NCBI GenBank assembly: GCA_038209145.1
Contig: JBBQXZ010000035.1
Location: 1 to 28,249, forward strand
DNA: 28,249 bases
Source of the DNA: Lunatibacter sp038209145
GTDB taxonomy: Bacteria; Bacteroidota; Bacteroidia; Cytophagales; Cyclobacteriaceae
Reading direction: 5' to 3'
The position numbers and the translations under genes are program-made. The notes under the pieces are model-generated. The model was given only the letters and a program-made list of their open reading frames with translations, was not told the origin of the DNA and did no database searches. This document shows positions 7,733 to 15,439 of this stretch, one piece after another (positions within the stretch are counted from its first letter, which is position 1; each line of letters begins with the position of its first letter).

Positions 7733-9076
7733 ATGATTTCACAAAATCGAAGAGATTTCCTCAAATTATCCTCCCTCGCATTCGGGGGACTGAGTTTAGG
7801 TGCCTTTCTTTCTCCCAGTCATGCCTTTTCCCATACCCTTTATTCCAAGCAGTCGATTCGTTTGGGATTTATTGGAATTGGTGGACGGGGATCGTATCAT
7901 TTGGATACAGCCTTGGGAATAGAAGGGGTTGAAGTGCCGGCTATCTGTGACACAAACACGAAAAACCTTTACCGTGCCAAGCGCTGGATAGAGGAATCCG
8001 GCCAACCAAGCCCCAAGCTTTATGACAAAGGCCCCACGGATTTTATGCGGCTTTGTGAGGAGGAAGAACTGGATGCCGTGATCTGTGCTACCCCATGGGA
8101 CACCCACGCCCCCATTTGCCTGGCCGCCATGCGAAACAACAAGCATGCGGCCTGCGAGGTACCCCTTGCCCAAACGATTGAACAGGCTTGGGAACTGGTA
8201 GAGACCTTTGAAAAAACCGGAAAATGGGCAAGCATTGTCCTCGGAGGATTTGGTGACTTGACCATGTTGAATATGGTCCGAAAAGGATTGTTGGGAGATA
8301 TCATACACGTAGAAAGCGGCTATATTCATGATTTGCGCATGGTGAAATTCAACCCCGAGGAAGAACCCTGGCGCCTACAGCCCGCCGTAGACCGAAACGG
8401 AAACCTGTACCCGGACCATCCCATGCGCAACATGATGCCCTGTTTGGACATCAACAGGGGGGATCGCTTCGACTACCTGGTATCGATGAGTTCCAAGTCT
8501 GTCATGCTTAATGAATACGCCAGGGACAACTACGGCAAAGACCATCCCTATGCCACCAAAGAAATGGCACTGGGGGATTATAATGCTTCCCTGATACGGA
8601 CGGTCAATGGCAAAATGATCACACTGAACCACGACACCCACACCCCCCATCCGCGAGAAAGCTTCCGACTTCAAGGCACCAAAGGGGTCTATCTCAAAGA
8701 GCGGGACAATCAGCGCATTTACCTTGACGGCCGAAGTCCACAGGACCATCAATGGGAACCCGCAGCCGAATACCTAAAAGAATACGAACACGATATCGTA
8801 AAAAACTACAATCCTCCCCAGCGAAAAGGGGGAGCCATACGGGGTCACGGGAGTGGAGGAATGACCCAAACCCCCATCAACTGGCACAGGTTGATTCAAG
8901 CCATCCGGGAAAATACCCAACCGGACTGGGACGTATACGATTCGGTAACTAGCGCCGCAGTTATTGCAATTTCGGAGGCTTCTGTTGCCGATAACAGCAG
9001 ACCAATGGATTTTCCGGATTTTACCAAAGGAAACTGGCAGGGCAGAGCGCCTCTGTACATACCGTATGAAGGATAG
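7733..9076 (+). CDS. GH109-like Gfo/Idh/MocA family protein, Tat-type leader
   Basis: The 447-residue protein has an N-terminal N-R-R-D-F-L-K twin-arginine-like leader, then a Rossmann motif G-F-I-G-I-G-G-R-G-S at 45-54. It shares several blocks with glycoside hydrolase family 109 (NAD-dependent alpha-N-acetylgalactosaminidases): A-T-P-W-D-T-H-A-P (119-127), E142 in C-E-V-P-L, Y-I-H-D-L-R (197-202), G-N-L-Y-P-D-H (223-229), N-R-G-D-R-F-D-Y-L-V-S-M-S-S-K (241-255) and L-N-H-D-T-H (298-303). The segment that in classical members, as I recall it, reads like E-N-V-C-Y-R-R-D is replaced by L-G-G-F-G-D near 170-175, so a standard GH109 reaction is doubtful. It may be a related NAD-dependent glycosidase or oxidoreductase. 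It pairs with the amidohydrolase upstream. Confidence 0.85.
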   Translation: MISQNRRDFLKLSSLAFGGLSLGAFLSPSHAFSHTLYSKQSIRLGFIGIGGRGSYHLDTALGIEGVEVPAICDTNTKNLYRAKRWIEESGQPSPKLYDKGPTDFMRLCEEEELDAVICATPWDTHAPICLAAMRNNKHAACEVPLAQTIEQAWELVETFEKTGKWASIVLGGFGDLTMLNMVRKGLLGDIIHVESGYIHDLRMVKFNPEEEPWRLQPAVDRNGNLYPDHPMRNMMPCLDINRGDRFDYLVSMSSKSVMLNEYARDNYGKDHPYATKEMALGDYNASLIRTVNGKMITLNHDTHTPHPRESFRLQGTKGVYLKERDNQRIYLDGRSPQDHQWEPAAEYLKEYEHDIVKNYNPPQRKGGAIRGHGSGGMTQTPINWHRLIQAIRENTQPDWDVYDSVTSAAVIAISEASVADNSRPMDFPDFTKGNWQGRAPLYIPYEG

Positions 9077-9111
9077 CGAAGGTTCTCTTCCTTTTTCCTA
9101 TTTTGATCTCA

Positions 9112-9279
9112 GATCAACCGTTTTGGGGTTTTGGCGGGAATGGGTTGGCTGTATTGGGAGGCATGCGGCCAAAACGGGGGGATTTGCGTTCTTTTTTACC
9201 CTAGGTTGAAACCCAGGGTTATCAAATCGGCCACTCCGCTGGAGTATTTGGGGAGGTAGAATTGCGAAAGGTTGGTTCT
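9112..9279 (+). repeat. interspersed palindromic repeat, copy 1
   Basis: It begins GATCAACCGTTTTGGGG and ends GGTTGGTTCT. Inside are perfect 9-bp inverted arms CCGTTTTGG (9118-9126) and CCAAAACGG (9169-9177), a near-perfect hairpin of 9-bp arms at 9199-9218 (CCCTAGGTT/AACCCAGGG), and ACTCC-GCT-GGAGT at 9233-9245. Copy 2 preserves the same order about 598 bp further on. This looks like a non-coding interspersed element, possibly a degenerate non-autonomous mobile element (inference). Confidence 0.75.
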
Positions 9280-9360
9280 TGGTTGGGATTTCGACAACTT
9301 GTTGGGAGGCTGTTGTGGTTGTAAATTAAGGTGTAAAAACCGATTTTCACCGAGCCGCCC

Positions 9361-9421
9361 AACCCTGAAAGGGTTTAACTTTCAACAACCAGGGGTGGAG
9401 CGACAGCGGAACCCCTGGTTG
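9361..9421. repeat. palindrome cluster (AACCCT-GAA-AGGGTT and 11-bp inverted repeat)
   Basis: A palindrome with 6-bp arms (AACCCT/AGGGTT, 3-nt loop) occupies 9361-9375. It is followed by perfect 11-bp inverted arms CAACCAGGGGT (9386-9396) and ACCCCTGGTTG (9411-9421) around a 14-nt spacer. There is no T-run after the hairpin, so a terminator role is not clear. The layout resembles intergenic palindromic repeats common in Bacteroidota genomes (recollection, not checked). Confidence 0.6.
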
Positions 9422-9709
9422 TGAGGATAAATCTGGATGGTGTTTTGGCAGCAGGGATGGTTGCGGGGGTGTTTCCTTTCCGCCAAAACCAAGTTCCGTT
9501 AATTTTGGCTTTGTTTGGTGGGTTTTTGAATTGTGATTTGGGATTGACACACCAACCGAAATTATATGCCCAATCCCTGACGGGTTTTTGATGGGAGGTG
9601 GTGGGTGGAATTACAATTAGCCTGAGTTCAATTGTCCGTCAAACTGGCAATACAATTATCCAGTTAAATTGTTTCGGATATCGATCCTGGTTTCAAATCT
9701 AGGATGTCG

Positions 9710-9878
9710 GATCAACCGTTTTGGGGTTTTGGCGGAAATGGGTTGGCCGTAATGGGGAGCATGCGGCCAAAACGGGGGGATTTGCGCTGTTTTTTACCCT
9801 GTGTTGAAACTCAGGGCTGTCAAATCAGCTACTCCGCTGGAGTTTTTGGGGAAGGGCAATTTGCGAAAGGTTGGTTCT
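9710..9878 (+). repeat. interspersed palindromic repeat, copy 2
   Basis: This is a direct copy of the element at 9112-9279 in the same orientation, with scattered substitutions and a one-base length difference. The 9-bp arms CCGTTTTGG (9716-9724) and CCAAAACGG (9767-9775) and the ACTCC-GCT-GGAGT hairpin (9831-9843) are kept. The middle hairpin at 9797-9816 has decayed slightly (CCCTGTGTT/AACTCAGGG). It ends 41 bp from the permease stop codon. Confidence 0.75.
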
Positions 9879-9919
9879 GGGAAGCATCTCATCAGCCTCA
9901 GGGCAAGAAAAGTCGTGCT

Positions 9920-11566
9920 TTACATCTCCTTGAATTCCAGCCTGCTTATCACGTCAAATGCCACATGTAACATCACCGCAGCTACAAGTCCCATTCCAAA
10001 ACTTATTCCCAACAACCCATAAACGAATTGCTTGGAAATGATGGCGACAAAAAAGCCTAAACCCAAAGAAGGCAAAATCCCAAAAATCAATACACTTCCA
10101 ATGATCAACGGTCGGACCAGCTTTCTGTCCCACCCTTCATCAAATCCCAGTTGGATGGTCAAGTTGATGGAAAAGCCGCAAAGGTAAAAGCAAATCATGC
10201 AAATGGGGAAGAGTAGGATCAAGCCGAGACTGAGTTGGGCAATAAGGACTGTGGGAACAATCAGCATCACAGAAAAGATCAGCGTCTGGTATAAATCCAG
10301 TCGAATCAAATTCCAGAATTTAGAAGCCCATGTGTCCGGTATAAGTATGATGAAGGGTTTTTTAAGGTCACCTACATTGACCCTGCTGATACCTGCCATG
10401 AAGTAGATGAAAATCAATAAAATCAAATAGCCGTAAATGATCCAATGGGAAAACCAGTCAAACCGGGAAAGTACCGCCATCAGCGCACCCACACCGGCAA
10501 AACCCAGCCCATATAAACCAAAAAGGGGATGAAAATCTTGTCTCGATCCATGCACATAATTACGCCAGTAAATGGCCGTGGCTCCAGTTCCAAATTCCTT
10601 AAATACAAGCTTTTTTTTGGTATTTAGACTCATACTGGATTCGGAGGCAGTTCGCTTTCCCTTGATTTTTTCCTTCGTTTCTTCTTGGGATTGCGTAGAC
10701 TCCAGCACATCTTCGTAGTAATGGCCCGAATGTTTCAAGACCATGGCCAATATCAATCCATAGGCCAGGCCGTAGCATCCCATTAATCCAAGTACCTTCC
10801 AGCCATTTTCATGCTCAACGAAGGAAAGGATTCCCCTGCTCCACCCTACCAAGGGGAAAAGATCAAACCAGGGAGAAGCAATCCAGGCAAAAACCCCCTC
10901 ATGGAAATTTTCAGCCATCAAACCCGGAATCAGAATCATGATAAGCAGGAGTAATCCTGTAACAAAGATCCCTGACTTGACTTGGGGAATGATGCCATAT
11001 TTGGTATGTAGGGTATATATCAAAAACCGGATTGGGGATAATATAAAAAAGAACAGTGCCAATCCAATGGCCATGACTGTTAGGTTTAACAGGTTAAAAT
11101 CGAAAAGGTCATTTAACTGCGCGGTACCGTATAAGATAAAAATCAAGGATCCGCCTAAGGCTGGAAAGATCGAGCGGACCATGTAATAGACCAACAGCTT
11201 GGAGGGCTTTACCGGAGAAGTAAACAGCAAGTTGACATCCGCCATAGTGAAAAAAGTCACGTTCTTCTTTGTCGCCCGAAACAAAAGGTAAAGCATTACC
11301 GCCAAAGCAATTAATGTCAATCCACCAACTACTGTCAACTGCCCAACATCGGGTGGGCTGACTTGCTCCATGGCATCTTGCAGGTTTTTCATTTGATCCG
11401 GATCAACGGTAGAGGTGGATCTGTTTCCCCGGCGGAAATAAAAAATCCCGAAATACCCAAGAATAATCGCATACGGAAAAAGCCGAAGCGGGTTCCTGAG
11501 TATTAACTTCAGGTTGTTGATCAGGATATAGAGATCCTTGCGAAGTAAGAGGGCGAACTCATTCAT
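9920..11566 (-). CDS. ABC exporter permease subunit
   Basis: The 548-residue protein is strongly hydrophobic, with roughly ten to twelve predicted membrane segments (the first near residues 29-45, the second near 80-97). A charged cytoplasmic loop around residues 285-330 (rich in E, K and S) splits the two halves. The N-terminus M-N-E-F-A-L-L-L-R-K-D-L-Y fits the putative ABC exporter membrane family of Bacteroidota. Its ATG overlaps the stop of the ATPase gene by 8 bp, so translational coupling and a two-gene transporter are likely. The substrate is unknown. The gene ends just before repeat copy 2. Confidence 0.82.
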   Translation of the reverse strand: MNEFALLLRKDLYILINNLKLILRNPLRLFPYAIILGYFGIFYFRRGNRSTSTVDPDQMKNLQDAMEQVSPPDVGQLTVVGGLTLIALAVMLYLLFRATKKNVTFFTMADVNLLFTSPVKPSKLLVYYMVRSIFPALGGSLIFILYGTAQLNDLFDFNLLNLTVMAIGLALFFFILSPIRFLIYTLHTKYGIIPQVKSGIFVTGLLLLIMILIPGLMAENFHEGVFAWIASPWFDLFPLVGWSRGILSFVEHENGWKVLGLMGCYGLAYGLILAMVLKHSGHYYEDVLESTQSQEETKEKIKGKRTASESSMSLNTKKKLVFKEFGTGATAIYWRNYVHGSRQDFHPLFGLYGLGFAGVGALMAVLSRFDWFSHWIIYGYLILLIFIYFMAGISRVNVGDLKKPFIILIPDTWASKFWNLIRLDLYQTLIFSVMLIVPTVLIAQLSLGLILLFPICMICFYLCGFSINLTIQLGFDEGWDRKLVRPLIIGSVLIFGILPSLGLGFFVAIISKQFVYGLLGISFGMGLVAAVMLHVAFDVISRLEFKEM

Positions 11567-12275
11567 CTTTTGTCATTTCCAAAAACAAATCTTCCAAGCT
11601 CGATTCGTTTCCATCGCTAAAAGCTGCTTTGAGGTTGGCTAATGAATCATTGCCGATGATATTCCCGTCCTTCATGATCATTATCCGGTCAGAAATAGCC
11701 TCTACGCTGTCTATCAGGTGCGTGCTTACCAGGATGGTCTTCCCCATGGCCTTCAGTTCCCCAAAAATTCGCTTGGTGTTTTTAATGGCTTTGGGGTCTA
11801 ACCCAATCATGGGTTCATCAAAAAAGAGCACTTCCGGATCCGGCAAAAGGGCGCAGCAAATTGAAACCTTCTGGCGCATCCCCTTGGACAAATCCCTCCC
11901 CAGCTTATCCTGCTTGTCCATCAGATCGTATGTCTGCATCAACTCCTCAGCCTTTGGTTTCCAGTCCCGAACCCCGTAAGCCTGTGCGATAAATTGCAAA
12001 TGCTCTTTTACCGTCAGCAAATCGTACACATGGGGGGTTTCGGGGATATAGGAAAACAGCTTTTTTGCCGCTACGGACAAGTGATCGTGACCGCCCAGGG
12101 TGATTGTGCCGGCTGTTTTCCGTAACAAGCCCACAATGCATTTCATGGTGGTGCTTTTACCGGCCCCATTAGGGCCTATCAGACCGACTACCTCTCCCCC
12201 ATTCAACGAAAAACTGACATTATTTACCGCGTTTTGCTTTCCATAACGCTTGATCAAACCATTTACTTCCAGCAT
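11559..12275 (-). CDS. ABC transporter ATP-binding protein
   Basis: The 238-residue ATPase has all the expected motifs: Walker A G34-P-N-G-A-G-K-S-T42, signature L-S-K-G-M-R-Q at 129-135, Walker B V-L-F-F-D-E-P at 149-155, D-loop G-L-D-P and switch histidine H186 in V-S-T-H. It resembles the CcmA/NatA-type ATPases that pair with a single large permease. It overlaps the permease gene downstream by 8 bp and follows the DEAD-box helicase by 72 bp on the same strand. It powers export through the partner encoded at 9920-11566; the cargo cannot be inferred. Confidence 0.93.
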   Translation of the reverse strand: MLEVNGLIKRYGKQNAVNNVSFSLNGGEVVGLIGPNGAGKSTTMKCIVGLLRKTAGTITLGGHDHLSVAAKKLFSYIPETPHVYDLLTVKEHLQFIAQAYGVRDWKPKAEELMQTYDLMDKQDKLGRDLSKGMRQKVSICCALLPDPEVLFFDEPMIGLDPKAIKNTKRIFGELKAMGKTILVSTHLIDSVEAISDRIMIMKDGNIIGNDSLANLKAAFSDGNESSLEDLFLEMTKDE

Positions 12276-12347
12276 ATATCTTGGTGGTTACTTCCTCCCA
12301 TTGCTTAACCTATTTCAGCGGTCTTTGGTTGTCCAGTTACTATCTAA

Positions 12348-13481
12348 TTAAAAACCCAAATTTGACGTATCCACCAATTCCACAAAACGTTTCATTTTTT
12401 TCTGAATGACCTTGAAGTGGTGGCGGTCTTCCTCCGTAATCAAAGAAATAGCCTCCCCGGAGGATTCCGCCCTACCGGTGCGTCCTATCCGGTGGATGTA
12501 GTCTTTTGGGGAACGCGGCAATTCATAATTGACCACACGTGGCAATTGCTGTATATCAATCCCCCGGGCAGCCAGATCGGTGGCAACTAAAACACGTAAA
12601 CTTCCTGCTTTAAACTGCCTCAAAGCTTCTGTCCTTGCACCTTGGCTTTTGTCACCGTGGAAAGCCATCGCCTGAATATCGTTTTTGTTCAGCTTGGTGG
12701 TCAGGTTGTCAGCCGCACGGATGGAAGAGGTAAAAACCAGCACCTGTTTCCATTCCCCTTCCTGAATTAAAAACCTTAGTAAGGGCCCCTTATTTTCTGA
12801 AGAAACCAAATAAGCCGTCTGATTGATCAATTCGGGAGTGATGGTTTCCTGTCCCACTTCGATTTTCACAGGACGCACTAGAATTTTCGACATCAATCCC
12901 TCTACCTCCGAATCGATAGTAGCCGAAAAGAGGATACTTTGCCGCTTTTTGGGTAGACGGGAAAGAATTTCATCCATTTCCTCCTTGAAGCCGAGATTCA
13001 ACAGCTTATCCGCCTCATCTACCACCAGCATTTCTACTTGGGATAGCTCGATGGAATTTTTTGATACCAAATCCAATAACCTGCCAGGCGTACCAATTAG
13101 CACCTCCGTACCATGAAGGTTCATCATCTGCGGATTGATGGATACGCCTCCATATACGGCCATGCTTTTAATTTTTCTTGGCAAAAACGCACCAAATAGC
13201 TGAAACACTTCCATCACCTGAGCTGCCAATTCCCGGGTAGGAACCAAGACCAACACGGGGATCGATCTACTTTGTACCGGAGGTTTTTTTTGAAGCCTCT
13301 CAAGTATGGGAAGTACATAAGCTGCCGTCTTCCCCGATCCGGTAGGTGCCAATCCGATTACATCTTTCTTTTGGAGGATCACAGGAATGGCTTCCTGTTG
13401 TATCGGATAGACCGTTTGATATTGGGCTTTGCCAATGGCCTGTAAAATAAAATCGGATAACCCTAAATCTGCAAAAGTCAT
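12348..13481 (-). CDS. DEAD-box ATP-dependent RNA helicase
   Basis: The 377-residue protein is a compact DEAD-box core. It shows an N-terminal F-A-D-L-G-L with a Q motif (Y-P-I-Q near 25-28), motif I A-P-T-G-S-G-K-T at 45-52, P-T-R-E-L at 81-85, T-P-G-R at 131-134, DEAD at 155-158, SAT at 186-188 and H-R-I-G-R-T-G-R at 330-337. It unwinds short RNA duplexes, probably in ribosome assembly or mRNA turnover, as known for the RhlE/DeaD group. There is no basic C-terminal tail, so it is shorter than many RhlE proteins. It is followed on the same strand by the ABC ATPase. A TAnnTTTG-like element (TACCTTTG) lies 14 bp before the ATG. Confidence 0.95.
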   Translation of the reverse strand: MTFADLGLSDFILQAIGKAQYQTVYPIQQEAIPVILQKKDVIGLAPTGSGKTAAYVLPILERLQKKPPVQSRSIPVLVLVPTRELAAQVMEVFQLFGAFLPRKIKSMAVYGGVSINPQMMNLHGTEVLIGTPGRLLDLVSKNSIELSQVEMLVVDEADKLLNLGFKEEMDEILSRLPKKRQSILFSATIDSEVEGLMSKILVRPVKIEVGQETITPELINQTAYLVSSENKGPLLRFLIQEGEWKQVLVFTSSIRAADNLTTKLNKNDIQAMAFHGDKSQGARTEALRQFKAGSLRVLVATDLAARGIDIQQLPRVVNYELPRSPKDYIHRIGRTGRAESSGEAISLITEEDRHHFKVIQKKMKRFVELVDTSNLGF

Positions 13482-13494
13482 TGGAATTTTTTGA

Positions 13495-13502
13495 CAAAGG
13501 TA
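13495..13502 (-). promoter_or_regulatory. possible Bacteroidota -7 element for the helicase gene
   Basis: On the minus strand the bases read TACCTTTG, matching the Bacteroidota TAnnTTTG consensus, 14 bp before the helicase ATG. No TTTG element is present about 19-21 bp further upstream, and the leader would be only a few bases, so this is a weak call. Confidence 0.25.
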
Positions 13503-13909
13503 ATGGATTTTGCTTACTTCACTGCTTTGTCAGAAGCCTTACCTGTCAAGCGCATTCTTAAAGGCAAGGTTTGGGCTGTGGTTAGTGCGGGTTTCGGTGG
13601 TTGTGACCACTTTTGGGCAGCGCATTTATAGTTGGGCGTTTCGGCATATGAATACTAAAGCACACGCATATTTTACCTATTTCACAGACCGCCGTAAAAA
13701 TTTCGCCTGTTTTACTCACTATGTCACGGGTTAATTTAATCTCGCAATAAGTGAGTTAACTACCTGCAGCTGTTCGTTCATGGCCGCAATTCTGGCTTCA
13801 GGTGAGGTTGGTGCCTTTTTTACAAAAATTACATATTGATTGATTGTTATGCCTGATCGGTATGAAATTTTGCTTTATCGTGGGTACATAAATTTGATGC
13901 AAAACGGAT

Positions 13910-13944
13910 AAAAAAAACCTGTCAGGATTTCTCACCCTGACAGG
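13910..13944 (-). terminator. rho-independent terminator of the Gfo/Idh/MocA gene
   Basis: Perfect 9-bp arms CCTGTCAGG (13918-13926) and CCTGACAGG (13936-13944) flank a 9-nt loop. On the minus strand the stem is followed by a run of seven or more T (plus-strand A-run ending at 13917). It lies about 50 bp beyond the stop codon at 13997. Confidence 0.9.
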
Positions 13945-13996
13945 CCTCTCTTTATAGTGAGCTTATTTGTATATCAATAAGTTGATCACTGATTGC

Positions 13997-15352
13997 CTAA
14001 ACCTGCTCGGGAACTTCGAATCCAGGTCTGTAGTTACGCGTCAGCATTTGGTCTGCCTCCGGATCGTTTACGAATGTTTCGGATTTTGGATTAAATGTGA
14101 GGACACGCTCCAACCTGTAAGCGATATTGCCCAAATGAGCTAACCCTGAGGAAAGATGCGCAGATTCAACAGGTCCGTTTTGAATAGTTCTATCACGCTT
14201 GCGGACAGCCTCGATGAAATTGGCAAAATGACCGTCAGTCCCTCCTGCTCCCCGATCCATTTCAGATCCGGATACGCCCCCATCTTCTCCTGATTTACCG
14301 GGAGTCCTGTCCTTTCCCAAAAAGGACTTGTACTTATCATAGCCATCCACAACGATATATCCTTTGTCTCCATAGAATATATTTCCCACTGAGGCTCCCC
14401 CTTCTTCATTGGTACACCATGGCCTCACTTCAAACTGGATGATTTTATTCTCTTCAGGATAATTATAGATCGAAGTAAGTACTTCAGGCACCTCTTTGGC
14501 ATCATCCCACAAGAATTTACCCCCCATGGATGTGATTTTGGTAGGAAGACCGACGTCAAGCCCCCACATACACAGGTCGGTTTCATGAATTCCCTGATTG
14601 CCTACATCGCCATTGCCATAATCCCAGTTCCAGTGCCAGTTATAATGTACAAGGTTTCGGGTAAATGGCCGCTTGGGTGCAGGTCCTGTCCACAAATCAT
14701 AGTCAATGCCCTCAGGTACAGGTGAAATTCCCTGATCCCCAATACTAGGTCTCCACCTGAATACCAATCCCCTTGCCATATATACGTTGCCAATATAGCC
14801 ATCCCGCATCAGCTGTATGGCTTCCTGTATGGCAGGCGAGCTTCGGAGTTGCACGCCGTGCTGTACGATTCTGTCATATTTGTGGGCTGCCTCCACCATT
14901 TTCCTTCCCTCATAGATGTTATGCGAGCCGGGCTTTTCCACATACACGTCTTTACCTGCCTGGCAGGCCCATATCGTGGTCAGTGCATGCCAGTGGTTTG
15001 GCGAGGCGATACTGATCACGTCAATGTCTTTGTTGTCGATTACCCTGCGCAGGTCCTGCTCCAAGGCGACATCTTTGTTGTAAGTTTCTTTGAAACTTTT
15101 TTGCCTTTCTCTCAGCAGGTTCATATCCGGGTCACAAAGGGTGGTGACCTGCACATTTTTTTGCTTCATTAGGCTTTCAATATGGCTTTTTCCCCTTCCA
15201 TTCACGCCCAGGACCGCTGCATTGATCCGGTCATTCGCCCCAAACACACTCGATGAAAGAATGGTGGGGGCCACAATTGCCGCGGAACCCGCAATGGCTG
15301 TTTTTTTGATAAAAGACCTTCTGGATGTTTCGTTTTTCATAACATGCTTCAT
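13997..15352 (-). CDS. exported Gfo/Idh/MocA family oxidoreductase
   Basis: The 451-residue protein carries a twin-arginine leader (S-R-R-S-F-I-K-K then a hydrophobic A-rich stretch up to S-V-F-G-A at about 35-39). The Rossmann motif is G49-V-N-G-R-G54 and the family motif is E139-K-P141 in V-Y-V-E-K-P; the lysine normally contacts NAD(P) and the substrate. The block G-N-Q-G-I-H-E-T-D is typical of exported Bacteroidota and planctomycete members that act on sugars. An in-frame ATG at 15340 would shorten it by four residues and cannot be excluded. It lies 33 bp after a strong hairpin that follows susD, so it may be transcribed at a lower level from read-through or from its own promoter. The cofactor is probably a tightly bound NAD(P), because the protein acts outside the cytoplasm (inference). 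Confidence 0.92.
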   Translation of the reverse strand: MKHVMKNETSRRSFIKKTAIAGSAAIVAPTILSSSVFGANDRINAAVLGVNGRGKSHIESLMKQKNVQVTTLCDPDMNLLRERQKSFKETYNKDVALEQDLRRVIDNKDIDVISIASPNHWHALTTIWACQAGKDVYVEKPGSHNIYEGRKMVEAAHKYDRIVQHGVQLRSSPAIQEAIQLMRDGYIGNVYMARGLVFRWRPSIGDQGISPVPEGIDYDLWTGPAPKRPFTRNLVHYNWHWNWDYGNGDVGNQGIHETDLCMWGLDVGLPTKITSMGGKFLWDDAKEVPEVLTSIYNYPEENKIIQFEVRPWCTNEEGGASVGNIFYGDKGYIVVDGYDKYKSFLGKDRTPGKSGEDGGVSGSEMDRGAGGTDGHFANFIEAVRKRDRTIQNGPVESAHLSSGLAHLGNIAYRLERVLTFNPKSETFVNDPEADQMLTRNYRPGFEVPEQV

Positions 15353-15384
15353 TTGATTTTTGAAATATAATGTATCATTAAATT

Positions 15385-15429
15385 AAAAAAAATCACCCGA
15401 AGCAATAGTACCCTCGGGTGATTTTTTTT
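15385..15429 (-). terminator. hairpin terminator between susD and the oxidoreductase gene
   Basis: The arms AAAAAAAATCACCCGA (15385-15400) and TCGGGTGATTTTTTTT (15414-15429) are fully complementary around a 13-nt loop. On the minus strand the GC-rich core TCGGGTGA is followed by a run of T. It starts 10 bp after the susD stop codon, and the next gene on the same strand begins 33 bp beyond it, so it probably sets the expression ratio of that gene. The symmetry means it could work in both directions. Confidence 0.88.
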
Positions 15430-15439
15430 AACCTTTGGC

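Larger units (their letters stand above)
9077..9919. other. gene-free, repeat-rich stretch between convergent genes
   Basis: This 843-bp gap lies between the stop codons of the GH109-like gene (plus) and the ABC permease (minus). It holds two direct copies of a ~168-bp repeat (9112-9279 and 9710-9878), a separate palindrome cluster at 9361-9421, and short inverted matches to the repeat, for example C-C-G-C-C-A-A-A-A-C-C at 9480-9490 against its complement at 9128-9138. Short open frames cross the area but are not supported as genes: the first repeat copy has a stop where the second reads on. No clean terminator with a T-run was found. Confidence 0.7.
13482..13996. other. intergenic region upstream of the helicase and downstream of the oxidoreductase
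   Basis: This 515-bp gap carries the terminator at 13910-13944 and presumably the helicase promoter. A short hairpin GTGGT-TGTG-ACCAC lies at 13597-13610. A 74-codon plus-strand frame at 13510-13734 has no recognisable domain, an unlike-protein composition and no supporting context, so I do not call it a gene. Confidence 0.5.

Noticed and set aside
9704..9970. 88-codon plus-strand frame across repeat copy 2, with a similar translation in copy 1
   Set aside because: The shared frame is interrupted by a stop in copy 1 after about 30 codons, and the stems rather than the protein are conserved; the frame also runs into the permease gene on the opposite strand.
13510..13734. 74-codon plus-strand frame upstream of the helicase
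   Set aside because: No domain, no good start context and no partner gene; the translation has the composition of non-coding DNA.
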